The notes under the pieces are model-generated. The model was not told the DNA's origin, ran no database searches, and saw only the letters and a list, made by a program, of their open reading frames with translations. The translations under genes were made by a program, and so were the position numbers. From Pseudomonadales bacterium (GTDB lineage Bacteria; Pseudomonadota; Gammaproteobacteria; Pseudomonadales; Azotimanducaceae), in contig JAHRVQ010000060.1 in the NCBI GenBank assembly GCA_019090615.1, positions 1 to 64,000 of the forward strand: a stretch of 64,000 nucleotides of DNA, read 5' to 3'. Positions 25,655 to 33,785 of the stretch are shown here, in pieces. Position 1 is the first letter of the stretch. Each line of letters begins with the position of its first letter.

Positions 25655-27251
25655 GAAGAAACAGTTCTTTTTTTAACTTAAACTTATCTAGCCGATCTTG
25701 CCTGGCTAATACCTGCTGCAATATCAATATTGCCCGTTCAAACATTTTCTCAGAAAAATTTTTATCAAATAAAAACCGAGTAGAGGTGATTAGTGAGCGA
25801 AACAGGCCCAAAGCGAGCCTGGCCTCAAAAGTGTTGTCCTGGTTTTTTCTGGCAAATTTCTGGGCATTTTTAAACACTTGTAGATTGGCCTTATCCAGCT
25901 GTTGACGTATATCCTGGCTAAAAACAGGTACTCTAAATGTTGATACCAAAAACACTGAAACATCTTGCGCATAATCACCGTAGGTGGATCGATGCACATC
26001 GATAAAGTGCATTTTTTTAGCATCTTTAGAAAACAGGATATTATCAATATTCAGATCACCATGCAGTATGGTAGAAAATGGTGATTGAATGCCTTCTTCC
26101 ATTTTTTTTGCTGCGGCTAACAAATCATCTATGTTCTCTTCTCGGTCAAAAAGGTTGTCATGCACCCATTTAACATCCGCTCTACGTCCTAACAGTTGCT
26201 TGACAAAAGTGGCCTGAGTAGCTTGTGCTTTGATGCTGCTCTGCCAAACTTCAGACAAAGTTTTATTGAGTAACTTTAGGCATTGTTCAGCCCTGGTACG
26301 CTTCTTAATCAAAACCTCTAACAGTTCATCGCCTTCTATATACTCAAGTATAATAGTTGAATGTTGGCGACGGCTGTTATGCCATAACACTGCCGGTGTC
26401 ATATCGGGGTATAAAGAGTGCCAAAGGTTGAGCCCTTCGACCTCCTGATCAATTTTCTTCCGTTCACCTTCTTTATAAAACACACTGATTTTATTTGGCC
26501 CAAGGCGATTGATTTTGGCCACTCGACTACCAGAGCGGGTATTCATTACAGGCTTAAATTCAACATTGGCTGAACTGATATCAATATCCTGCGATTCAAG
26601 ACCTTTGCGCAGATGCCTAAACTGCTTAATGCCCATTTTTTCACCTACATGAATATCCAGAATTGCCTCGCCGATATTCAAAAAGGAATCTCCAACACGT
26701 TCCAGATAACGAATAATAAATAGCAAACAAAGCATATCGTCAACCTGTTTTCGCTGCCGTAAATTGGCCCGAATAACCTTAAAGGAACTGGCATACAGGT
26801 TATCTAACTCTTGTTCGTAGTCGCATATTTTTTGCGCCAGGTCGAGATCATTTTCAACCAGTGCAGGATAAATAATATCTAGCCCCTGATAGACAACCTT
26901 ATAATAGACTCTGAGGTTAAAGTCATCAAAATGCTTTACATCTTCGGCATAGGTGATTTGTTCAGCAATACGTTCAAAAAAATCGGCGCAACGTTCAAGA
27001 TTAGAGGCAATGGTAATCAGCGCCCGAAAGCCATTCATCTGACGTTTATCACCTGTGTGCTGGTGTATATTGTAATAGCTTTTATTTTCGAGGGTATTCT
27101 TAAGATTATTAATATAATCTTCTCGGCTATGTATCTTAGTTAACTTTTGCGGTGTTGGGTTTTCAATATATGACAGCGACGCAGCGGCCTGCTTCTTGAC
27201 CTCCAGGATCAAGAATTGCACATCAACATTAACCCCTTCATCTATTGGCAT
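25647..27251 (-). CDS. PhoU-like domain fused to an APH-type kinase
   Basis: A 534-residue two-domain protein. Residues about 5-215 are helical and PhoU-like: two bundles with the recurring pattern N-LER-AD-F (ITIASNLERCADFFERIAEQ and LFIIRYLERVGDSFLNIGEA). Residues about 235-510 are an aminoglycoside/choline-kinase-like domain: HGDLNIDN catalytic loop with His397 and Asp399, and metal-binding Asp in FIDVHRSTYGD. PhoU proteins sense or relay phosphate state; APH-like kinases phosphorylate small molecules. A fusion suggests a kinase controlled by phosphate status or by a PhoU partner. The next gene, an ATP-grasp enzyme, overlaps by 8 bases; a PPP-type phosphatase lies 188 bases upstream. ATG 27251 has only a weak ribosome site. 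Confidence 0.8.
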   Translation of the reverse strand: MPIDEGVNVDVQFLILEVKKQAAASLSYIENPTPQKLTKIHSREDYINNLKNTLENKSYYNIHQHTGDKRQMNGFRALITIASNLERCADFFERIAEQITYAEDVKHFDDFNLRVYYKVVYQGLDIIYPALVENDLDLAQKICDYEQELDNLYASSFKVIRANLRQRKQVDDMLCLLFIIRYLERVGDSFLNIGEAILDIHVGEKMGIKQFRHLRKGLESQDIDISSANVEFKPVMNTRSGSRVAKINRLGPNKISVFYKEGERKKIDQEVEGLNLWHSLYPDMTPAVLWHNSRRQHSTIILEYIEGDELLEVLIKKRTRAEQCLKLLNKTLSEVWQSSIKAQATQATFVKQLLGRRADVKWVHDNLFDREENIDDLLAAAKKMEEGIQSPFSTILHGDLNIDNILFSKDAKKMHFIDVHRSTYGDYAQDVSVFLVSTFRVPVFSQDIRQQLDKANLQVFKNAQKFARKNQDNTFEARLALGLFRSLITSTRFLFDKNFSEKMFERAILILQQVLARQDRLDKFKLKKELFLHG

Positions 27252-27439
27252 TCGTTCATTCTGCTACTTCCATTTAATACTTCCATCGAAAACTTCCTGC
27301 TACCAGACCTTTCTAATACCTGAAGCAAGGGCTTTTCCTGGCTTAGTGAATACTCACCGAATAAATTCTAACTTAATTATATTGCCTAATTTTACTTCGT
27401 ATTGCTATCAACAATTTTTATCGTGCCCCGTACTTTGCA

Positions 27440-28711
27440 TTAAGCGGGGTCAGGTTTAAAAACCTTAATATAATCGTAATCGGTGCTAATCCCCTTAACC
27501 ATGCCGTTGCTTTCAAATACCACCACCGCAGCGCCTGGACCTTGTAAACCGACTCTACGTCGAGTATTACAGTCAATCGACGCATCGCAAGCGAAATTCA
27601 ACAGATTTTGTCGGATTAACAGGCGTTGTCCATGCAGATTACTATGATGACCATGCACAATGGCATCAATGCCTGCAGCATGTAAATGTTCGCCACCTTG
27701 CTGACTAAAGTCAAAATCGTATTTTGAATATTTGGTTCTAAGGGCATTACCCAAAGGACCCAAATAAAGCTCGAATGGTTGCTTTGACATGACATCCTGA
27801 AAATGTGCATTAACAGCGCTTACGCCTTCGTTAGCGAGGTGCTGCGCTAGTCGATCATCAATACCCGCGTGTACAAACAGGTATGAACCTTCTTGATGGA
27901 GTAACTGGATCTTTTCAAAGAACCAGTAATATAAACCACCCGGGGTCAAAAACAATTCTTTGAATTTATTGATTGCGGCCAAAATTTGGCTGAAGTTCAT
28001 GCCTGTCTGGTTGATCTTTTCGGTTAGTTGACTTGATTTTTCGACAATACGGCGTATTTCTTTTTCCACTCTGGTTTGTTTTAACCAGGGCCTGGCAGCT
28101 ACTGTAAATTCCTCTGCCCAATTTGAATCAGGCATTAACTGCTGTTTAATACCCGCCGAAGGCGCATCAACCAAATCGACATATTGATCATAGATTTGTT
28201 TTAAAAGTGGGATAACCTTGGTGCCCATATGGACGAATAAGTGGTCAGTTAGCGGGGTTTTCGAATCAGCATAAAAGACCCCCAACAAGGTTCTTATGTC
28301 ATGATTGCCGGCCAATAACAATACCTCAGCCTGCTTTGCCATCAAGGACGCAATTACATCCAGCAAGCGTAATGTGTTGGGTCCCTTATCAAAACAATCA
28401 CCGCCAAGGATAAACAAAGCGGATTGTCCACTGCGGGTTAGATCAAAATCGTCATCCTCTGGGCCGGTTATATTAATCCCGCCAGAAGCCACTAAAGAGG
28501 CTAAAAATGCATCCGCATCAGCATGTAAATCACAGAAAAAATAAACCGTTCGACCGCCCCAGCGCAATTGCCTGTTGGCGAGGTAACGCCTTATATCGTC
28601 CGCCGGTGCATCGTCCTGGTCAACTGGAATAGCACTCGAATCGCGCTGAGGCCTGGGCCAGGGTTGATATTTAGTTGGTAGGTTACAGTTTTTAGTATTC
28701 ATTTTGGACAT
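27440..28711 (-). CDS. Metallophosphoesterase (PPP/calcineurin-like)
   Basis: A 423-residue phosphatase without signal peptide, so cytosolic. Metal motifs run in order: CDLHAD, GGDCFDKGPN, LAGNHDIR, FVHAGID and IVHGHHSN. These are the DxH, GDxxD, GNHD and GH-H motifs of the PPP/calcineurin superfamily, with Lys instead of Arg in the GDxxDRG motif. An insertion of about 130 residues between GNHD and VHAG is helical. It precedes the PhoU-kinase and ATP-grasp genes on the same strand and may reverse the kinase step; this is inference. Starts at 28717 (TTG), 28711 and 28702 are possible; none has a clear ribosome site. Confidence 0.85.
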   Translation of the reverse strand: MSKMNTKNCNLPTKYQPWPRPQRDSSAIPVDQDDAPADDIRRYLANRQLRWGGRTVYFFCDLHADADAFLASLVASGGINITGPEDDDFDLTRSGQSALFILGGDCFDKGPNTLRLLDVIASLMAKQAEVLLLAGNHDIRTLLGVFYADSKTPLTDHLFVHMGTKVIPLLKQIYDQYVDLVDAPSAGIKQQLMPDSNWAEEFTVAARPWLKQTRVEKEIRRIVEKSSQLTEKINQTGMNFSQILAAINKFKELFLTPGGLYYWFFEKIQLLHQEGSYLFVHAGIDDRLAQHLANEGVSAVNAHFQDVMSKQPFELYLGPLGNALRTKYSKYDFDFSQQGGEHLHAAGIDAIVHGHHSNLHGQRLLIRQNLLNFACDASIDCNTRRRVGLQGPGAAVVVFESNGMVKGISTDYDYIKVFKPDPA

Positions 28712-28913
28712 AGACAAAACAATAAAAAAACATGATTAAGGCAAAAAAAATATGTAGCGATAACAACAGGTCTAACAATCCTAAAAACCTGAGTTGGCGG
28801 ACGAAAATCTAGCTAATGTTTTTTGCACCCAACTAAGGTTTCTAAAATTATAGCAGCGCTGGTCACGGCTCATTTTATTGCTAGTTCCTTTCCAGCGTAT
28901 TCCCTGCGCTAGT

Positions 28914-28949
28914 TTTGGCTTGATCCTTAAGAATAGCAATCAAGCCAAA
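28914..28949 (-). terminator. Perfect 11-bp stem-loop after glyA
   Basis: TTTGGCTTGAT (28914-28924) and ATCAAGCCAAA (28939-28949) pair around a 14-base loop. It begins 5 bases after the glyA stop. No T-run follows in the direction of transcription, so it is an atypical terminator or an mRNA-end stabiliser. Confidence 0.5.
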
Positions 28950-28954
28950 TTACA

Positions 28955-30214
28955 CTAGTCGAGCCCTGGAACAGCAAACTTCCGACACAGTTGTTCAACG
29001 TCATGCTTGATCCCGGCAATTTTGTTTTCATCTTCAGGGTTTTGTAGCGCATCAACAATCCAGTCGGCTAATTGCACCATATCTTTCTCGCCCATGCCTC
29101 TGGCGGTTGCCGCCGGCGTACCAATACGAATTCCGCTAGGGCGCAACGGTGGGTTTGGGTCATCAGGAATGATCTGTTTGTTGGTGGTGATGCCCGCCTG
29201 GTCAAGTACAGCCTCTGCCACCTTGCCGTTAATCCCATAACTGATAGATGTATCAAGTACCATCATATGATTATCAGTACCGCCAGTGACTAAGCTCGCC
29301 TGGCGATCAAGTAAGGCCTGGGCAAGCGTTTTTGCATTAATCAGTACCTGATTCGCATATTGTTTGAATTCGTCCTGCTGAGCTTTTAGCAAAGTTATTG
29401 CAATACCAGCAATCGCATTCATATGTGGCCCGCCCTGTAACCCAGGGAACACCGATTTATCAATTTTTTTGGCAAATTCTTTTTTACATAACACCATGCC
29501 ACCGCGTGGCCCACGAAGACTTTTATGGGTGGTAGTAGTCACCACATCAAAACCAAAATCAAACGGGTTTTTCATGGCATCACCTGCCACCAGGCCACCA
29601 AAGTGGGATGCATCGGTCATGGTAATTGCGCCGATTTCATCCGCAATCTGTTTGAATTTGGCATAGTCGATATCTCGCGGGTAAGACGTATAGCCTGCCA
29701 GAATCATCTTCGGTTTGTGTTTTAGGGCATCTTTACGTACCTGGTCAAAATCAATCGAACCATCAACAGGGTTGGTCACATAACGCTCAAAGTTAAAGAT
29801 TTTTCCCATATGAGAAACTGGCGCGCCATGGGTGAGATGCCCGCCGTGGGATAAATCCATCGCCATTATGGTGTCGCCTGGTTCTAATAAACCCAGATAT
29901 ACCGCCTGGTTCATTGCCGAGCCAGATAAAGGCTGAACATTTGCATGTTCACAACGAAAAACCGTCTTGGCCCGGTCACGGGCAAGATTTTCAATAATAT
30001 CGGTATATTCCTGGCCACCGTAATACCGTCTACCTGGATAACCTTCTGAATATTTATTGGTAAAAACGCTGCCTAGCGCCGCCAGTACCTCAGGAAAGGT
30101 ATAATTTTCCGAAGGTATAAGCTCTATACCGGATTTTTGCCGTTCTTCCTCGCCTTTAAGTGCGTTGAACACGGCTGGATCATTTTTTTCAAGATAATCA
30201 ATATTAGCTGTCAT
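28955..30214 (-). CDS. glyA: Serine hydroxymethyltransferase
   Basis: A 419-residue PLP enzyme that interconverts serine plus tetrahydrofolate with glycine plus methylene-tetrahydrofolate, the main source of one-carbon units. The PLP lysine is Lys231 in TTTTHKSLRGPRGG. The N-terminal ELIPSENYTFPEVLAALGS and YPGRRYYGG blocks are typical. The PLP-stacking block reads TDASHFGGLVAG, a known variant of the usual D-AHIAGLVA. ATG 30214 has GGGAG 9 bases upstream. It stands alone, with a stem-loop just after its stop and about 480 bases of repeat- and hairpin-containing DNA upstream. Confidence 0.95.
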   Translation of the reverse strand: MTANIDYLEKNDPAVFNALKGEEERQKSGIELIPSENYTFPEVLAALGSVFTNKYSEGYPGRRYYGGQEYTDIIENLARDRAKTVFRCEHANVQPLSGSAMNQAVYLGLLEPGDTIMAMDLSHGGHLTHGAPVSHMGKIFNFERYVTNPVDGSIDFDQVRKDALKHKPKMILAGYTSYPRDIDYAKFKQIADEIGAITMTDASHFGGLVAGDAMKNPFDFGFDVVTTTTHKSLRGPRGGMVLCKKEFAKKIDKSVFPGLQGGPHMNAIAGIAITLLKAQQDEFKQYANQVLINAKTLAQALLDRQASLVTGGTDNHMMVLDTSISYGINGKVAEAVLDQAGITTNKQIIPDDPNPPLRPSGIRIGTPAATARGMGEKDMVQLADWIVDALQNPEDENKIAGIKHDVEQLCRKFAVPGLD

Positions 30215-30695
30215 GGGCTATCTCCCAAAGGTTCTAGTTACAAGGGTCTAGTATAAGTGGGTGCCCAGGCGAACGGCTTCTAATCTAATCACACTCACAC
30301 TTCCTGGTGGTTAATTCCACCTGCTATTGGGCACTTTCACCCAATAAATCGCCAGTCATATGAGGACGCAGATTCTAACTGGGTGATCGGTAAATTAAAA
30401 CCGCAATTACACCCGCAGCATGGCAAATTTATTGCGTACTTTTATTGCACCTATTTAATACACCTATTTAATACGCCTATTTAATACACAATGAAGCAGC
30501 AGCGAAATTACCGTTCGCCTATGCAGCTACCCAGTAGCAGTAAAAATCAAATCAAGGTACAGTGACCGCAAAAGGAATGACTTAACGAATAATGATAAAA
30601 CGTGTTGTTGATACTGTTAGTCAATGCTGATGATCAACATTAATAGTCAGCACTAAATAGACAACACCGATTATCAACCCATGCAGGAGCTGAAC
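30215..30695. other. Divergent upstream region of glyA and the VOC gene
   Basis: No gene is visible. Two small hairpins lie on the glyA side: GGTGG/CCACC (30306-30310/30317-30321, 6-base loop) and TATTGGG/CCCAATA (30325-30331/30340-30346, 8-base loop). They sit about 92-132 bases upstream of glyA, within a possible leader. They do not match a riboswitch I can recognise. Three 13-bp repeats follow at 30448-30486. Confidence 0.4.
30448..30486. repeat. 13-bp tandem repeat, three copies
   Basis: CACCTATTTAATA twice exactly, then CGCCTATTTAATA. It lies in the glyA/VOC intergenic region. Confidence 0.95.
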
Positions 30696-31100
30696 ATGCC
30701 GGTAGAAATCACTAAACAATCCATTGACCTGGGCCTGATAACCACCAACGGCGAGGCCATGGTCGCCTTTTATCGCGATGTACTGGGGCTGGAGCAAGAA
30801 GCAGTTATGCCGATGCCAGGCGGCGGCCAGATGACACGGATTAAAATTGGCACCACAATACTTAAAATAGTTGTTAATGCCAAACAGCCTAAAGCAACTG
30901 CGCCGCCAGGGGGAATTGGCGGCGCTACAGGGTTTCGATATTTCACGATTTCTGTCAGCAATCTAGAAGCAGCAACCGCGGTTTGTGCAGATGCTGGATT
31001 TAAAGTCCCCATGACACCCAGAGAGATCAGACCAGGGGTTAGCATTGCCATGATTGAAGATCCAGACGGTAACTGGGTTGAATTACTCCAGGCGACCTAA
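30696..31100 (+). CDS. VOC (glyoxalase/bleomycin-resistance fold) protein
   Basis: A 134-residue vicinal-oxygen-chelate protein: two beta-alpha-beta-beta-beta modules (about 5-60 and 78-130). Potential metal ligands are few; the C-terminal Glu in NWVELLQ is present, the first usual His is replaced by Asp/Leu in SIDLGLITTNG. So it may be metal-free or use other ligands. It could be a methylmalonyl-CoA epimerase-like or dioxygenase-like enzyme, but substrate is unknown. Start ATG 30696 has AGGAG 6 bases upstream; the earlier ATG 30681 contributes that ribosome site and is rejected. It heads a row of three plus-strand genes. Confidence 0.82.
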   Translation: MPVEITKQSIDLGLITTNGEAMVAFYRDVLGLEQEAVMPMPGGGQMTRIKIGTTILKIVVNAKQPKATAPPGGIGGATGFRYFTISVSNLEAATAVCADAGFKVPMTPREIRPGVSIAMIEDPDGNWVELLQAT

Positions 31101-31114
31101 CCAACGCGTGCGGC

Positions 31115-31159
31115 AACTGCTATGTCTATAACTGCTATGTCTATAACTGCTATGTCCAC
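31115..31159. repeat. 15-bp tandem repeat, three copies
   Basis: AACTGCTATGTCTAT twice exactly and once as AACTGCTATGTCCAC, 15 bases after the VOC stop codon. Confidence 0.95.
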
Positions 31160-31160
31160 A

Positions 31161-31194
31161 AAGAGAATACGTTCACTAAGAGAATACTTGCACT
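31161..31194. repeat. 17-bp tandem duplication ending at a start codon
   Basis: AAGAGAATACGTTCACT and AAGAGAATACTTGCACT (two differences) directly precede the ATG of the FAH-family gene at 31195. The last copy occupies the place of the ribosome-binding site. Confidence 0.9.
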
Positions 31195-32082
31195 ATGCGC
31201 CTCGTCACTTTTACCCATAAAAGCCGCACCCGTATAGGGTTATTAAAGCAACAGCAAATCATCGATCTGTCGCAGGCAAACCCGCAGTTGCCCACGGATA
31301 TGATCCAGTTGCTTGCGTTAGGCCAGCCAGGTATGGCCGCAGTAAGGGAAATTGACCAGGCTAATAATCCAGCGCATAGTCAACTGCCATTAGCTGATGT
31401 GGTGCTCGAAAGTCCGATCCAGAAGCCCGGTAAAATACTCGCAATCGGTCTTAATTATCGTGCCCATGCCATAGAGTCGAATATGGAGATACCTAAAACG
31501 CCTTTTGTTTTCACCAAACAATCCACCTCAATTAACGGCCCATTCGGCGATATATACTGGTCTGAAGACAGCAAAGCACTGGACTACGAAGGCGAATTAG
31601 GCGTAATTATTGGCAAAACCTGTCGCCGTGTGCCGCTGGAAAAAGCCCCGTCGGTGATTGCCGGGTTTTGCGTAATGAATGATGTTAGCGTGCGCGACTG
31701 GCAATTACGCGGCAATCCAGCGTCGTTTACCATGGGTAAATCCTGGGATAGCCATTGTCCTGCGGGCCCCGCGCTGGTGACCGCAGACGAAGTCGAACCA
31801 CATAATTTACAGCTCAAAACCTATGTTAATAATGAGTTGCGACAGGACAGCAATACCAATGATTTAATATTTAATTGTTATGAACTAATTAGTTTTATTT
31901 CCACAGCGTTTACCCTTGAAGCCGGCGATATGATAGTCAGTGGCACGCCAAGCGGCGTCGGCTTTGCGCGCAAACCGCCACAAATGTTAGCCGTTGGCGA
32001 TGTGGTGCGGGTCGAAATCGAGGGCCTTGGTCATATCGAAAATACCGTTGTAGAAGAACCCGCTGCTGCGGTTATCTACTAA
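31195..32082 (+). CDS. Fumarylacetoacetate hydrolase (FAH) family protein
   Basis: A 295-residue FAH-family enzyme. These use a divalent metal to hydrolyse, decarboxylate or isomerise C-C bonds in beta-diketo or acylpyruvate compounds. The core begins at KILAIGLNYRAHA (about residue 80). Metal-binding acids are in LDYEGELGVIIG, and the C-terminal SGTPSGVGFARKPP and GDVVRVEIEGLG are typical. The N-terminal 75 residues form the small domain of the 2-hydroxyhepta-diene-dioate isomerase/acylpyruvase type. ATG 31195 has no normal ribosome site; two 17-bp repeats abut it. Follows the VOC gene by 94 bases and precedes a rhodanese. Likely part of aromatic or dicarboxylate breakdown. Confidence 0.9.
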   Translation: MRLVTFTHKSRTRIGLLKQQQIIDLSQANPQLPTDMIQLLALGQPGMAAVREIDQANNPAHSQLPLADVVLESPIQKPGKILAIGLNYRAHAIESNMEIPKTPFVFTKQSTSINGPFGDIYWSEDSKALDYEGELGVIIGKTCRRVPLEKAPSVIAGFCVMNDVSVRDWQLRGNPASFTMGKSWDSHCPAGPALVTADEVEPHNLQLKTYVNNELRQDSNTNDLIFNCYELISFISTAFTLEAGDMIVSGTPSGVGFARKPPQMLAVGDVVRVEIEGLGHIENTVVEEPAAAVIY

Positions 32083-32115
32083 CTACATTAGCGGCATTTG
32101 ACCAGGGGATTCCGA

Positions 32116-33009
32116 ATGGATTTTGCACACCCAGAATATCTTGTTACACCTAATTGGCTGGCAGATCACCTACACGACCCCGCCGTTGTAATACTTGATG
32201 TCACCGCCATGCTAACGGCGCAGCTTGTCAACCGGGCTGCAACAGAAGTTTTTGCCAGGGGGCATATCCCGTCGTCGATATTTTTTGACATTGCCTCAGC
32301 AAACGGCCTGTTAGCCGATAAAACCAGCACCCTGCCCTGGACCTGGCCCTCCTGTGCAGATTTCGAACGCACTATGGAAGACTTCGGTATCAGCAATCAG
32401 AGCCACGTCATACTGGTCGCATCCACACCCAGACCCGACATAGATTCAGGCACCATGTGGTGCACCCGCGGTTGGTGGCTGATGCATCATTTTGGGATTA
32501 GATGTTCAATCCTGGCGGGCGGTCTGGAACTCTGGCAAGCAGAGGATTACCCACTCAGCACAGATACCAGCGACCTAAAGCGTGCCGCAAAATTTACCGC
32601 AATAGACAAAACCCAACAGGCCGTGGCGACCAGGCAACAGGTCCTGCAGAATATTGACCAGGATAATGTCTGTATTGTAGATGCCTTGGCGCCAGCCCAC
32701 TATAACGGCAGGCAGGCAAATTATGGGACACGAAAGGGTCATATCAAAGGCGCACAAAACCTTTATTATCGCGCGTTATTCAGAGCAGAAACGGCCCTGT
32801 TCCACAATCCAACCGTACTCCATCGTCAACTGGCAGACCTGCTCGCGCAGCCCGAGGTAGTCGTCTATTGTGGCGGTGCCATCGCAGCTACCGTCACTGG
32901 CTTCGCACTAAAACTTCTCGGCTACGAAGCAGTACGCATCTACGACGGCAGTTTACTTGAATGGTCCAGTGACGATAATCTACCCATGACAAACCCTGAC
33001 GCAGCTTAA
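32116..33009 (+). CDS. Sulfurtransferase (tandem rhodanese)
   Basis: A 297-residue two-domain rhodanese. The N-terminal domain (about 5-135) is inactive; the C-terminal domain (about 160-290) carries the persulfide Cys252 in VVYCGGAIAATVTGF. The loop CGGAIAAT differs from thiosulfate (CRxGxT) and mercaptopyruvate (CGSGVTA) types but is nearer the latter. DGSLLEWSSDDNLPM is the typical end. It transfers sulfane sulfur to cyanide or a thiol. ATG 32116 has AGGGGA 7 bases upstream and is preferred over TTG 32098. It lies 33 bases after the FAH gene and faces the GFA gene at its end. Confidence 0.9.
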   Translation: MDFAHPEYLVTPNWLADHLHDPAVVILDVTAMLTAQLVNRAATEVFARGHIPSSIFFDIASANGLLADKTSTLPWTWPSCADFERTMEDFGISNQSHVILVASTPRPDIDSGTMWCTRGWWLMHHFGIRCSILAGGLELWQAEDYPLSTDTSDLKRAAKFTAIDKTQQAVATRQQVLQNIDQDNVCIVDALAPAHYNGRQANYGTRKGHIKGAQNLYYRALFRAETALFHNPTVLHRQLADLLAQPEVVVYCGGAIAATVTGFALKLLGYEAVRIYDGSLLEWSSDDNLPMTNPDAA

Positions 33010-33027
33010 AGCAACTAAATTCAAACC

Positions 33028-33459
33028 CTATGATTTCGCCCCAGGAAATTTCTTAATAGCATCATTGGCCTCAAACCATTCAGCCTTTGATTGATAAAAC
33101 GCATGATAACTGGCGCGCTGCGGGATTGGGTTATCCAATGTGCCTATGCGTAGTCGTAACGTCCCCGGGATTGACGTTCTACTGCTATAAATGGGCGACC
33201 CACAGGCGCTACAAAACGCCCGCACCTTATCTGTACATGACCTGTAACGGTTTAATAAACCGCCCGGGTCAGCCAGCGTAAATAATGTTTCATCAATCAC
33301 TGCATTGGTAGCAAATGCACCACCCTGGGCTTTACGGCATTGTTGACAATGGCAATGGGCAATTTCATTTAATTTTCCCTGGTAGGTATAGGAAATCCCA
33401 CCGCATAGACAACTCCCTGACAAACACGGCGCCGGTAAGCAATCCCCTGCAATACTCAT
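33028..33459 (-). CDS. GFA/CENP-V domain zinc protein
   Basis: A 143-residue GFA (glutathione-dependent formaldehyde-activating enzyme-like) protein. Cysteine motifs bind zinc: SCLCGGISY near residue 17-22, HCHCQQCRKAQGG near 36-42, and FCSACGSPIY near 91-94. Family members form a glutathione adduct binding fold; most have no measured activity. ATG 33459 has AGGTGA upstream. It is convergent with the rhodanese, 18 bases apart, and divergent from the exported protein at 33786. Confidence 0.9.
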   Translation of the reverse strand: MSIAGDCLPAPCLSGSCLCGGISYTYQGKLNEIAHCHCQQCRKAQGGAFATNAVIDETLFTLADPGGLLNRYRSCTDKVRAFCSACGSPIYSSRTSIPGTLRLRIGTLDNPIPQRASYHAFYQSKAEWFEANDAIKKFPGAKS

Positions 33460-33785
33460 AATTTTATCACCTGCATCTTTTGCGATTAAAGCTTAAAAAG
33501 CGCAGTCCTTTCAGTCAAGTCTCCAAGACCTGGCAAAACCCATAAAAGCCGTCGAAATATTTTACACGTTCACTTACTGAGTTGATTGGCGACCCGTAAC
33601 TCATTGTTTTTAATGCATTTATAATACAGGTATGATTTTTGCTAGATCATTGTCTAGTAGTTGCAAAGAAAACATTGTGTCCTTAATTACTGAATATTAC
33701 AGAACCCCTGGCAATCACTTCGAGAATACAGACCCGTTAGAACATTCCGTTAGAACATTCCGTTAGAACATAGAAAGAGATATAT
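33460..33785. other. Intergenic region upstream of the exported sorting-tail protein
   Basis: No gene seen. AT-rich, with a 13-bp triple repeat (33734-33772) ending 13 bases before the start codon at 33786. Confidence 0.5.
33734..33772. repeat. 13-bp tandem repeat, three copies
   Basis: CCGTTAGAACATT twice exactly, then CCGTTAGAACATA. It lies in the 5' leader of the exported protein gene. Confidence 0.95.
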
